Shown one piece after another: positions 36,785 to 47,096 of a DNA stretch of 64,000 nt (position 1 is its first letter; each line of letters begins with the position of its first letter). This DNA comes from Archegozetes longisetosus. Lineage: Eukaryota > Arthropoda > Arachnida > Sarcoptiformes > Trhypochthoniidae. The notes beneath the pieces are model-generated. The model was given only the letters and a program-made list of their open reading frames with translations, searched no databases and had not been told where the DNA came from. The DNA is taken from assembly GCA_018873245.2 (NCBI GenBank), contig JAEMBT020000001.1, forward strand, positions 18,416,220 to 18,480,219, in the 5' to 3' direction. Made by a program: the position numbers and the translations under genes.

Positions 36785-39367
36785 TCTTCAACAATTTTCA
36801 GCTTATATTCAATAAAAAATAATAAAAATTTAGAAATATATTAAAGAAGAGCAAAGTGTCGATCGATTGATAAAAGTTGAACAAATAAAATAAGTTTATA
36901 TTTAATAAAGTGATTTGAATGGTTTAAGGAAACAATTATTTGTTGATAAAACTAGTTTTGGTAATCCAATTTAATGAAAATAAAGCACTCTTTGTGCTGC
37001 CAGTCATTCATTGTTATACATATACTATTAATTTTAGTCCTTATGCAATATATTAAAATTTCAAACTTTTTCAAAGAGTGTCAAATATTTTCATTCTTCA
37101 ACGGTTGAACTGTTACAACAAAACGATCAAAAAAAGAAGAAGAAAAGAAAAAATTTGTCAAAACAAAAAGTGATTGTTTAGTGGAAATAAGTTAGAAAGA
37201 AATAAAATAAATGATGATCAATGAGAAGTAAGAGTTGGAAAGAAAAGTGGTTAGATGTGATCAATCTTAGAGATGTTACTATTATGTTTAGTACTGCATA
37301 AATACTGATTCATCTTCGTGCATGTTCTACCATCATTAAGTCTGTCAACACAATGCAATCGCATTGTTTTGCAACTATTCCGAAAAATGATTGCTTTTAG
37401 TAAAAATAAAGAAACTATTGTTGTTTGTATGAGGTTTTCATTGTGTTTGTAGTCAAATGTGAAGTTAAGCTAACCTAACCTAAGCTAACCTAACCTAAGC
37501 CAACCTAACCTAACATAACCCAACCTAATAGTTATACTAAACAAGAGTCATAAGAAGCATCTCAAAAGAGTTTGATAAAGATATTAGTCATAGAAAAGAG
37601 AAAATAATATAAATAATAATTAGCTATAAGTTAAGATTAACGATGTTTCAAACAAAAGTCTCAACGTTTGCATACATCTATTGATCTTATATGTGAAAAG
37701 ATAACTAAAGCTTACTCATAAAACTCTATCTAATACTACTTTTTAAGATGAAAAACCTATGTTATGATCATTTGATGAGAGAATATTCTAATTAATCACT
37801 CCTTTTGGTGTCTTCGTGAGTCATTCTAAGTTATTAATATTGATTTTAGACTTTAATGAATATCAACGAATATTCTTCTAATACTTCTTACGCTAAACTA
37901 TCGTAAAATGATATAATACTCATCATGATCTATTACAATTAGTGGAAAATTCTATCACTTCACTCAAATTTCTCATTAATTTGTTGGCAAACTATCCCTG
38001 ATCTCAATTAGGACTTATTCTTAACACATATTCTTAAAATAAAATTGTTTGTATCAGTGAAGCAAAAACTAACTGGGAGAATTGAATTTTACTAATCTTA
38101 TCTATAAATCTATTAGAAGATAGTTCTGCTACGATTGCTAATTCTGGTACATCAAAACAGATTATACTTAACTTCTTAGATAAGATATCTTTATATCTAT
38201 GAGAGTGAGTCTTAGAAGTTAAGACAAACTACATTTGTATTATTGCTTTCATGCATGAGACCATTGTTTTTTACAGTAAATGCATATTTGATTGATTAAC
38301 GCCTTTGGAGCAAATTGTTTTTCAACTTTGGCTCTAATTCAATAAAAACTATTTATGTACTTTGCAAATATAGTAGAAATATATTTGACGTAAAATCAAT
38401 CGAGAATGGTAATAATAAAACTAAAATGTGGTCCTTTTTCACTAACTAAAAGCTATTTTTCATATAAATTTGAAGAATACAACTTATGATATATTAAAAT
38501 GTATCACTTTGTTGCTTTCAACCAATACTTGCCTCTATATATAATGTTTATTATAGTTTCAAATTCTTATGCTTATATCACACTTTATCCTCAAATTGAA
38601 CTTAAGGCGGTTTTCAGAATAACTATAAAAACAAATCATATCTTACGCTCACTTCTATTGAAAGCACGAGTTTTTTCAACTTAAGAAAGTTATCAAAAGT
38701 TGATTCTGAAAAATGTTATTTCATGAATGGTATGTAAACTCGTGTTTTATTCAAAAACTCAAACTTGAAGTTCCGATTATTGATAAGAATAATGCTCAAG
38801 TATTTAAGCCTTTCACTTCTGATCTGATATTCTAATCAGTTGTTCGTGATTTGACATCCAATTTAATACTTCTAGTCTAAGATATTATTGATCGCATCTC
38901 AAAAATCTTAAACAAAACAATTTTTACTTAATATATAAAATCGAAATTTTTCTTAATTTGGCATAAACTAAAATCCAAGTCAATCGTTTTAATCTTAGAA
39001 GTTATAATTCTATTGACTGATAATTAGAAAGAAATAATATTGAAAAGTATTTGATTGGTTTGAAAGAATTAAAAAGTTGGAGAAGAAAAAGATTCAAAAA
39101 ATAAATAAATAAAAAAATAAATAAATAAGAATAAATAAATTTGTTTTTATTGGTATTATAATAGGTTATTACCTCGAAAAAGTTCATTCCAAGCACACTT
39201 TCTAATGACAACACATCTCTCAATGTCAATGTTTACAGGCCGTCGACAAACTCTCTCTTCAATTGCATCCAATACTTCTAATACTATTAAAAATAATTAT
39301 TCTCTATCTTGTAATTCTACTAGAAAGTTATAGCACTGTTTTTATTTACTATTTGTATTTCTTCTAC

Positions 39368-39400
<33 letters not shown>

Positions 39401-40440
39401 GTCTTTTTTTTGTATAACTTTCATCTTAATATATTCATTTTTAGTATGAACACTATCTGCTTGTTAGTTTTAAGTTTAATTATTCTTTTTTTGTATCTTT
39501 CAATTTGTTTAACTACTTATGTTTATTAGATTTTTCACTATATTTTATGTTAGACATTAAATCATTTTTAGAGTTTTATATTCAGACCTGATTTTTAGTA
39601 CACTTTTATATTAGAAATTAAAAGATTTTTAGATTTTTATATTCAGATCTGAACATAAAAGTAAAACAAAATTAGCGGTCAAAGTAAAAAATCTTACAGA
39701 AGACTGACTTTAGGAGAATGATTGAAAACATAAACACTATTTTACGAGTAATTGTATTGAATTTTGAGAAATGTATTCTTTAGTAACATATGGTTCAATT
39801 TGAATAAATTGATTTTACATTAGATAAGTTTATAACACATTAAAGATATTACACTTCAGTCAACTATAATACATTTCTCACTATTATTATAGTGAACCTT
39901 ATGCTAGACTTACTAATTCTAAATATATTAGGGAATAGAAACTCATTAGACATTTCATATGTCACTTTATTGATCAATAGGTATAATTAGGTAGAAATAT
40001 ATTTTAGACTAATTTCTTAACAGATGTGTAATGCTCAAATTGGATTGATTTAGCGTTCATTAATAGGTATGACTTATCTATATAAAATAATGCATAAGAT
40101 TAATCTATAGGAATAATACATAAGATTAATCCATAGGAATAATCTATAGGAATAATACATAGGAATAATACGTAGGACTAATCCATATGACTAACCCATA
40201 TGATAGATTGATAAGATTAAAGGGTATTGCAGATGGATATGCAAAAAATGCAATTTTGTTTAGCCTAAAAGTATTTGATTATAGATAAGGTAACATGCAT
40301 TTTTAATATCTTCTTTTATATACAGAATTTTACCATCACCTGCATTCTTAACCTTATACACATCATTGGATGGTAATACTGTTATGAACAACTTTAAAGG
40401 ACAGAATTACAAAGCTCATCAAACATCTGTCAAAGGATAA
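25503..40440 (+). CDS. SDR16C-like short-chain dehydrogenase (retinol/steroid dehydrogenase)
   Basis: Four exons: 25503-25958, 33376-33620, 33693-33809 and 40326-40440, with phases that agree and a total of 310 residues, the usual length for this family (epidermal retinol dehydrogenase 2, 17-beta-HSD 11/13). An N-terminal hydrophobic segment (residues 5-25, [20 protein letters not shown]) probably anchors it in the ER or lipid-droplet membrane. Cofactor motif is TGGGSGLG, followed by NNAGIV; the catalytic set is SIASIAGL with a Ser and YCASK with Tyr and Lys. The acidic D in VVWDLN after beta-2 favours NAD(H). The final exon ([18 protein letters not shown]) is only 115 bases and lies 6.5 kb beyond exon 3. 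The gene is dominated by introns of 7.4 and 6.5 kb full of minisatellites. The donor of intron 1 is in triplicate. Confidence 0.9.
25950..26079 (+). repeat. three tandem copies of the exon 1 splice-donor region
   Basis: A unit of about 42 bases starting CACTTTTGGGTAAAGAATAT at 25950 recurs at 25992 (CACTTTAGGTAAGGAATAT) and 26033 (CACTTTTGGGTGAAGAATAT), each keeping a GT donor after the CACTTT block. Only the first is in frame with the known exon. Confidence 0.85.
28034..28090. repeat. 15-bp minisatellite, nearly four units
   Basis: Three full units of GTCAGCTACGGGTAC (the third with one change) and a partial fourth. It is markedly more GC-rich than its surroundings. Confidence 0.92.
28231..28247. 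repeat. interstitial TTAGG telomere-like motif
   Basis: Three GTTAG units in GTTAGGTTAGGTTAGA. Confidence 0.7.
30355..30465. repeat. minisatellite of about 45 bp, three units
   Basis: Three diverged copies, each with AAAAGTGAT near the start and TACAGTCTAATCCT near the end. Confidence 0.8.
31868..31997. repeat. tandem repeat of a CAATACAGAATCTCT unit
   Basis: About seven imperfect copies built from ATACAGAATCTCT with variable TATTTC or GTTTC inserts. Confidence 0.85.
32285..32435. repeat. tandem TAGTAG-type repeat
   Basis: Two successive repeat families: CTAGTAGTTAATCTATGTTA units first, then CTAGTAGATACCTAGTAACT units. Confidence 0.85.
32822..32935. repeat. 27-bp minisatellite, four units
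   Basis: Units of the form GATGAATACATTGGTTTTAG followed by CATAC or similar. Confidence 0.88.
34886..34945. repeat. 11-bp tandem repeat TTTAATTTTAC
   Basis: About five units, the last ones carrying TTCAATTTTAC. Confidence 0.85.
36339..36415. repeat. tandem repeat with AATTCTATAATT core
   Basis: About three imperfect units containing AATTCTATAATT and CCAACGTATA. Confidence 0.75.
36699..36780. repeat. CT microsatellite
   Basis: An uninterrupted (CT)n tract of about 80 bases. Confidence 0.97.
37468..37530. repeat. interstitial (CCTAA)n telomere-like cluster
   Basis: The longest telomere-like run in the window: repeated CTAACCTAACCTAAG, CCTAACCTAAC and variant units. TTAGG/CCTAA is the arthropod telomere unit. 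Confidence 0.85.
39368..39400. repeat. TTA microsatellite
   Basis: About ten ATT units. Confidence 0.9.
40070..40205. repeat. imperfect tandem repeat of GGAATAATACATA
   Basis: Degenerate units combining GGAATAATACATA and AGATTAATCCATA, just upstream of the last SDR exon. Confidence 0.75.
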
Positions 40441-41212
40441 AGATTTGCTCTAAATATGTTCTCGTCTTTACTCTTATATATCTATGTATTTAAATAATCC
40501 TAAATATACTTTCAATCAAATACTGAACAGCTTATGCACTATGTCAAGTCTTAATACCTAACAATGTCTTATAGTGTATTAATAAGTTATTTCTCTTTTG
40601 TTTTCTTTTGTTCTCTTCTATTTTTAGCCATTTCTTTATTCAAACATTTCTATCTTTCTTGTTTGGCTTCATAACGACAACTAAACTAATGACTTATTTG
40701 TTTAGCTAGTATTTGCCTAACACTTATTCTAATGTTTGAAAGGAGCAGCTCTCAGTTAAGTTTGTGTTTGTTAATGTATTTTAATCTGAATTTATAGTAT
40801 ATAAGTGTATAAGCTTTTAGTATATAAATGAAGCGTTTCACGTTTTTATAACTTTTTTTAGTTTCTTCTACTAATCAGACTCTTTAAGCTGAAATGCATT
40901 ATATATTCTTATCTATAATTCTAGCAAATAGTAGTAATAATAATAATAATAATGACGATAATTAACTCTAACAAACTTTAGTAAAATAGCTGACAATTTA
41001 TGCTCTATCGAAAGCTTGAACTCTATTTCATAAAAATCAATATTTACGTCCTTTTCTGCCAAATAATCAGTTACATAACTGTTAGTCAATTAAAGTTAAA
41101 CAGAATTTGTTGAGTGAATCAAAAATGAGTATCAAATAGTTTTTGTATATAAATGTGTAAAACTTATTTTTATTCATTAGTTCCTAATTTGATTCCCTTA
41201 AGCAAATCAGAT

Positions 41213-41345
41213 TGACGCGAAAAGCCATAAGAATTAATGTGAAAAGCCATAGAAATTAATGCGAAAAGCCATAGAAATTAATGTGAAAAGCCATAGAATT
41301 TAGTGCGAAAAGCCATAAAGATTAATGTGAAAATGACATAGAAAT
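41213..41345. repeat. 22-bp minisatellite, six units
   Basis: Units of the form GCGAAAAGCCATAGAAATTA followed by AT, alternating GCG and GTG at the start. Confidence 0.92.
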
Positions 41346-42446
41346 TATTGTTTTAAACTGTTGTACAAATCAAAAGAGTCTGAATTTAATTAATTAGTTA
41401 AAATACTCAAATATTTATTTAATCAATACTTAATCAGTGCCTGAATAGTATTTTGTACAAAAGTTCATAAAGAGATGATTTTCATAATAAAAGCCTATAA
41501 AATAATGATTAAATCTATAAAAAGTTTCATTAGTAGTTGTGATAATTAGATGTTAAAATTGGAAAATATAAGAACAAAATTATGTATAATAACAAGTAGT
41601 GTCATACTTTTATGTCATAAATCAATTAAGAATTTATAGCGTTTACTGCATCATTGCTTTTAATACTGATTTTCATTTGATTCTCAATATTAACAATTCC
41701 TAATTAGCTTATACCTTAATATGTATTTATCTTATTATTTTTCAAGTATTAAAGCTTGTTTATAATCAATTTGAAGCTATCAAAAACATAAAACTACTTA
41801 AATATTAATTAAAATCTAATTATTGATCTAATGTTGATGTAGTAATTGAGACTATATTCAGCTTATCGTAAGTATATTCCCTAAAGTTTTCACTAACTTT
41901 CTATTTAGATGTTATCCTAAAGTTGACACTAATTGTCATTAAAGACTATAAATAGTAAGTAATTGTTATATAACACAGAAAGTTCTATACATCCTCAACA
42001 CTTCTTGACTAAGTTGTTTGAACAAAGTTACCAACTAAAGTATGAATTGAGGTAAGAATAAGAGATAAACAAATTATGTATAAAGTAGACAGAAATCGAT
42101 GTCTTTTGGATAGATTATTTGGAATTTGAGCGAGATGACAGTATCACTAACACTTAGAATAAATGATAATATGAAAAGCAGTCAAATTATCTAATGATCG
42201 ATCTTAGAAAATGATTCATAACTTTGAAGTGAACAGCTAAAGAGACATAAGAGACATAATGATTGATGGTGTATAAGTCAATGGTTTAGGGAATTATTGC
42301 ATACTCTTTATGATTATAAATATCTTCAATTAACTTATCATAACTAATATTAATGTTAGAAATAATGGGTATCTTATGTCTAATATTCTTAATGATCGTA
42401 ACTGTGCTATGAGTAAAGCATCATATCTACATAATTAGGAGCTTCG

Positions 42447-42537
42447 AGCGACCAAATTCGATTTTGGTGTGACATAGAGGGTCAAATTCGGCTTTGGCAT
42501 GACATAGAGAGTCAAATTGAGCTTTGGCATACATAGA
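42447..42537. repeat. tandem repeat of about 33 bp, three units
   Basis: Three copies sharing CAAATT, CTTTGG and GACATAGAG. Confidence 0.85.
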
Positions 42538-44826
42538 GACAGCGTTATTGCAACGGATACTCATTAATAACAGCATAGGTTGAAGTTGAGCTCAATGTTT
42601 TTCAGTATAACCTAACCTAAACTTAATTTAAACATGAGTGTGATTCTCGATGATACAGTCTCACATATCATAGTTAAGCTGAAATTAGAGCTCATTATTT
42701 TCATTGGATGTCACCCTTTTTGTCAGATTAATATCAATTTTATTTTCTTAATCTCTTGTGAAATACGAGACAGATTTGCTATTTTATTGAATCGTTCAAA
42801 TCGATACAAATTAATGAATAAATATTTAAGCTGAAAGCACTTTCTTCTTGAGGTACTTTCTTCTTGAAGTACTTTCTTCACGAAAAACTATAAGTAATGA
42901 GATAATTGAGGAAAGAGGTAGATAGTTGTCTGGCTTTATATCTGGGATAACATATTAAATATTTATTGAAACAAGTAATGCGTTATCAAATCATATTCAA
43001 TTGTGAAGGTATTAGTGAATTATTTGTCTAATACATACCACTTTTCTTGTCTCTGATAAATCAAATCAAATACTGTTTCAGTCTACAAATGTTTATACTT
43101 TTTATGCCATCAGTTTTGATGGTATATAAGACATAACGCTCGTTATGATTAATGTGTAAAGAACTAAATGGTTTCTCTTCTCGTTAGGGAATTATAGCAC
43201 TCTAACACGAATATTTCCAATTATAATAACTTCTAAAAACCAATTATATCTTCTCTTATCTGATCAATTATGAATGAATGCCTTTAGTTCAACGTTTATA
43301 TGAACTCTTGAAATTTTAAGTTTGCAAAAACTTTCTAAACTTTGTCAAACTTTTCTGGTGAAATATACATTGAAGAGCTTGATAATCCTCGATAGCAACA
43401 AAATGTGATGCTTTTCTTCAGATCATAATATGTTCAGATATTAACAAGCTTATAAAGTATTAAATGTAATAATCAAAACAAGTCTAAATTCTAATTTGGC
43501 AACAAATTGATGACACATGAACAGCTTTTTGCTGATTGTTATTGAAGATTGTTAGATTTGCAAACATGTTATTTTGTACGAGTTATATTAAATGTTACAT
43601 CACTATCCGTTACATAAGAATGCGTAGATTATAGTCTGTCTGAATGTCTCACTAACAAAAATTAAAGGTCTACATATAAACATTACATAACACTTCATTG
43701 ATCAAAATACAAAACTTTAGTATTGGACAGAGTGTATGAGAATGATTTTTTAAAAATTTGAAAGCACCCAAGAAAATAGTGGCTGAAATAACTTGAATGA
43801 ACCGTGTATTTTATGTAAATGCATAGATGTTTTAATCATATTTAAGTTAACAAGTCTATTCAAATCATGAATGAGGTAACTTTGAACTAACATATAAACA
43901 CATATTTTGATCATATCTATATATTTGTTCTGATTTGGTCTCCGTTCACACCTCTTAGTAGTTTTCCCAAGTTTAAATTGTTTAAAATCAAATTTTTATG
44001 TTTCAATAAATATCTTCAACACATAACCCATTTAAGTACATTCAATCATAATTTTGAGCTTGATTTCGAGTTTAACATTTCAAAGCTAGCTACTAATCTG
44101 TTTGATAGAAGCTTAGTGTAGATTAGGATTCAAACAGTTTAAGAACGCACAGGATTAATCTTTTTGATAACTACTTCAACTCACATGTAAAACAACACAT
44201 ATTTTTTTCATAGCCTTTGAGTTGATCTAATGTAATAAAAGCTTATTTAAGTTTATATTTAATAAAGTTTTATACTTGTATTAGTTTTCAAATATACTTC
44301 AAAATGTTATAATATATTCATTTACTTTAAAGAGTCATTTATTAAAGATAGAAATCTATTTATTTAATAATAGGATTTCGACATTGACGTCTGTATTAAA
44401 TAGTTAGATCATGTCAAAACTAATATTCACTATGATAGTTGATTGATTGAAAAAGTTAAAACTTTCAACTTTTTATAAGTAAAATATCTGTATTAAAAAA
44501 CCTATCGAAATGCGTAAGCTAGACAGAAATTATTGTATTTGCCCTAACAGACCTCAACAAAAGCTATTATATCAACTTTGACCTAATTTTTAAAAATCTT
44601 ACTCGCATTCATAGTTTAGTAGTTTTAATAGATATAAAAGTGATAAAGTGTTAGAATTACAGTTAATAATTGTGTAATCTATAGTGAAAGAGTGAATAGA
44701 GTGTCATCTCTTAATGAAAAAGTAAGTGAAATAAATAAAAAATAATCACTTAAAAATGTGCGCTAAAACAATTAGATAAACAGTCGCATTACGTGAGAAA
44801 AGAGAAATCGTTTAATAGAAAGCAAA

Positions 44827-45627
44827 ATGATTATTAAAAAACTCATTTCTTACTTATTCAAACCAACATCTATTTTCAACGTTAGGGCTATTTCTACAAA
44901 TATGTCCAACAGCTACACAACAAACACCTCCTCAAAGAACTACACAACAATAGTTGTCGAGGGAAACATTGGAAGCGGCAAAACTACATTCTTAAGACAA
45001 TTCGCTAACATAAGTGAATCAACTTTAAAACAAACGCAAGTGTTTGCGGAACCAGTCGACAACTGGCGCAACGTCAGAGGAATCAATTTGTTTCAGTTGC
45101 TGTCGGATGACATAAGTCGCTGGTGTTTTCCCTTTCAGTCTTACGTTCAGTTGTCGATGCTTGAAATTCATCAAAAACAGCCTAAGAGTCACGACATCAG
45201 CATTAAGTTAATGGAGAGATCTCTCTATTCCGCGCGTTATTGTTTCGTTGAAAACCTCTACAGATCCAAGTTCCTTAAACACGAAGAATATGTCGTTTTG
45301 GACGAATGGTTTCAACATATAGTCAAGAATGAGAAGGACGTAAACATAGATTTGATTATTTACTTGAGAACTGATCCGGAAGTGGTTTACCAAAGAATAA
45401 TGAAGAGAGGAAGAAATGAAGAAAAGAATATTACTTTGGATTATCTTAAACGTTTGCATGAGTTGCACGAAGAATGGCTTAAGAATAGATCAAAGTTTGC
45501 CATTCCTGCACCAGTTCTCACTATTGACGCTAACTCTAATTTAGATGAAGTCAAACGTCTTTATGATAGACATACGCATAACATTCTTAATGGAAATACT
45601 ATCAAAGAGTTGAATATTTGTAATTAA
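44827..45627 (+). CDS. dNK: deoxynucleoside kinase (dNK/TK2 family)
   Basis: Intronless frame of 266 residues. The enzyme phosphorylates deoxynucleosides to monophosphates in the salvage pathway; arthropods typically have one multisubstrate kinase related to vertebrate mitochondrial TK2. P-loop GNIGSGKTT is at residues 46-54, followed by FAEPVDNWRN (substrate-binding EPV.W), a FQSYVQLSML helix, the ERS motif in LMERSLYSAR, DEWF, IIYLRTDPEVVYQRI and the Arg-rich lid KRGRNEEKNI. The first Met gives a basic N-terminus (MIIKKLISYLFKP) that could be a mitochondrial presequence; a second in-frame Met at residue 26 (MSNSYTTN) would give a cytosolic form. A candidate poly(A) signal is at 45843. Confidence 0.95.
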   Translation: MIIKKLISYLFKPTSIFNVRAISTNMSNSYTTNTSSKNYTTIVVEGNIGSGKTTFLRQFANISESTLKQTQVFAEPVDNWRNVRGINLFQLLSDDISRWCFPFQSYVQLSMLEIHQKQPKSHDISIKLMERSLYSARYCFVENLYRSKFLKHEEYVVLDEWFQHIVKNEKDVNIDLIIYLRTDPEVVYQRIMKRGRNEEKNITLDYLKRLHELHEEWLKNRSKFAIPAPVLTIDANSNLDEVKRLYDRHTHNILNGNTIKELNICN

Positions 45628-45842
45628 TTCACATCTTATTATTTGCCTTTTCATTCGTTTATCGTTTTATATGTTTCTACTTTATGTAATTCTCGAAAAT
45701 TATTCGACGAATTTTTATGAGTTAATCTATTCAGTACTTGTGTTTATATTTATTACTATTGAACTGAGCCATTGAACTACTGATAAATATATTTATATAC
45801 ATCTCGATTAATCGTTTTTATATACATTAATCAATTGCTTAT

Positions 45843-45848
45843 AATAAA
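45843..45848 (+). terminator. possible poly(A) signal after dNK
   Basis: AATAAA about 215 bases after the stop codon; positional evidence only. Confidence 0.3.
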
Positions 45849-45894
45849 ACAGCTTCGACAAACAATTGCTGAATTTTACTTGAAATTTGTAATA

Positions 45895-46059
45895 CTGTGG
45901 TACCGAGATATAGTCAATGGCTGAGGACTCATTATAAAGATATTATAAGGTCTCACTTTAAACCCAATACTAGTTTGTGTCAGTAACAGACACGCATAAT
46001 AAGCTTTCATTACAACGGCAATTTATTATATGGAGATTCACTTTATCGAGGTATTACTG
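45895..46059. mobile_element. degenerate pogo/Tigger-like MITE, 165 bp
   Basis: The right end, reverse-complemented, reads CAGTAATACCTCGATAAAGT, very close to the usual Tigger/pogo terminus. The left end (CTGTGGTACCGAGATATAGT) matches it with several changes. TA lies on both sides (45893-45894, 46060-46061). No coding capacity. Confidence 0.6.
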
Positions 46060-46245
46060 TATTTATTTTGAATTTTGTATTTAATTGTGTTCCTACAAAC
46101 AAACATTCAAATTTAACAATAGTTAAAGTTTTAAATAATATAAAAGTTCAATTGAGATAACTGTCTATTACGTGCTCATAACAGATGTCGTACTTTTCAA
46201 CCTATTTTCCAATAAACAACATTTCAAATCTATATCAAAACAACA

Positions 46246-46714
46246 ATGGCTTTCGTTACCAATAATTTGCGCAAATTGTCGCCTAATTTACTAAAATCAG
46301 CACCAATTATATACAGGTATGTATTCAATTGAATGAAACAATGATTACAAATGATGTTAAGTTGAAATGAAGGAAGAATTAAATGAAATAATGATTACTA
46401 AAACGAATAGTACATCGCATCGAATGTATGGCTCTATTTGGCAAATGATTGGAGCAAAATGGAGAAAATTCGTGACAGGATCGGAACGAGTGCCACCACC
46501 AGCACTTCCCCATCAACCTGACTCTATTCTGGAAGAAATGTACAAAGAAGATCCTAGTTCCGTCCCTTATGACAGAAGACAGTATGCCAAAGGAAGTTAC
46601 ATGCAGAGAAAATCTCACCAAATGATTATTGATCACAATAAAAAGATTCGCAAATTAGAAAAAAAGATCAATGGTGGAAGATATTCGCAATGGGATTATG
46701 CCAATCGATGGTAG
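46246..46714 (+). CDS. unrecognised small protein, probably mitochondrial, 124 residues
   Basis: Two exons, 46246-46316 and 46411-46714, join in phase (AG|T). The start MAFVTNNLRKLSPNLLKS has no acidic residue, is amphipathic in character and resembles a mitochondrial presequence. The mature part carries SIWQMIGAKWRKFVTG, then a proline-rich ERVPPPALPHQPDS, an acidic stretch, and a basic C-terminal helix (MIIDHNKKIRKLEKKING) ending WDYANRW. The basic, tail-like architecture recalls small mitochondrial ribosomal or respiratory-complex accessory proteins, but I cannot assign a family. The 94-base intron and the following poly(A) signal at 46917 support a real gene. Confidence 0.75.
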
Positions 46715-47096
46715 TCTTTAGATGAATTGTTTCAGTCTCCAATTGTTTGCCAGTCTGAGACTTCAGTATCTTTCATGATGTCATCTATTAGTCTAAGATT
46801 TATTGATATTTTTTGTTTAGTTTTGTCTTGAATTTCTTGATTCTATTGTTATTTAATTGAATTGTATGAGTTTTCCGATTACTCGTGTAAATAAGTAGTT
46901 ATATTTGAAGGGCTTAAATAAAATTATTTCATTTGTGATACTTTTGTATTTAGTTTAATTCATTTCCTTTCTACGCATGCGCACAATAAGTTTCAGCCAT
47001 AGTGTTAAATACCTAAACACGTGTTTAAATATAAACATAGTCCAGCTTTTCTGCAATTAATTTAATTTAATTAAGAGACACTCAATTATTCAAGTT
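46715..47096. other. short intergenic region before bystin
   Basis: Only the upstream 3' UTR and the presumed bystin promoter; nothing else seen. Confidence 0.5.
46917..46922 (+). terminator. poly(A) signal of the small mitochondrial-like gene
   Basis: AATAAA about 200 bases after the stop codon. Confidence 0.4.

Larger units (their letters stand above)
33810..40325 (+). other. 6.5-kb intron 3 of the SDR gene
   Basis: No nested gene recognised. It contains a CT microsatellite (36699-36780), a TTAGG-like cluster (37468-37530), a TTA microsatellite (about 39368-39400) and AT-rich minisatellites (34886-34945, 36339-36415, 40070-40205). Short open frames at 35153, 38499 and 39263 look like low-complexity chance frames. 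Confidence 0.6.
40441..44826. other. 4.4-kb intergenic region between the SDR and deoxynucleoside kinase genes
   Basis: No gene recognised. Contains a 22-bp minisatellite at 41213-41345, a 33-bp repeat at 42447-42537 and a short CCTAA motif at about 42607. A 66-codon frame at 42634-42834 has no recognisable motif. Confidence 0.55.
45628..46245. other. intergenic region after dNK
   Basis: Contains the probable dNK 3' UTR, the degenerate pogo-like MITE and the promoter region of the next plus-strand gene. Confidence 0.5.

Noticed and set aside
39263..39529. 88-codon hydrophobic ORF
   Set aside because: Encoded by T-rich and (TTA)n DNA, so the membrane-like look is a composition artefact.
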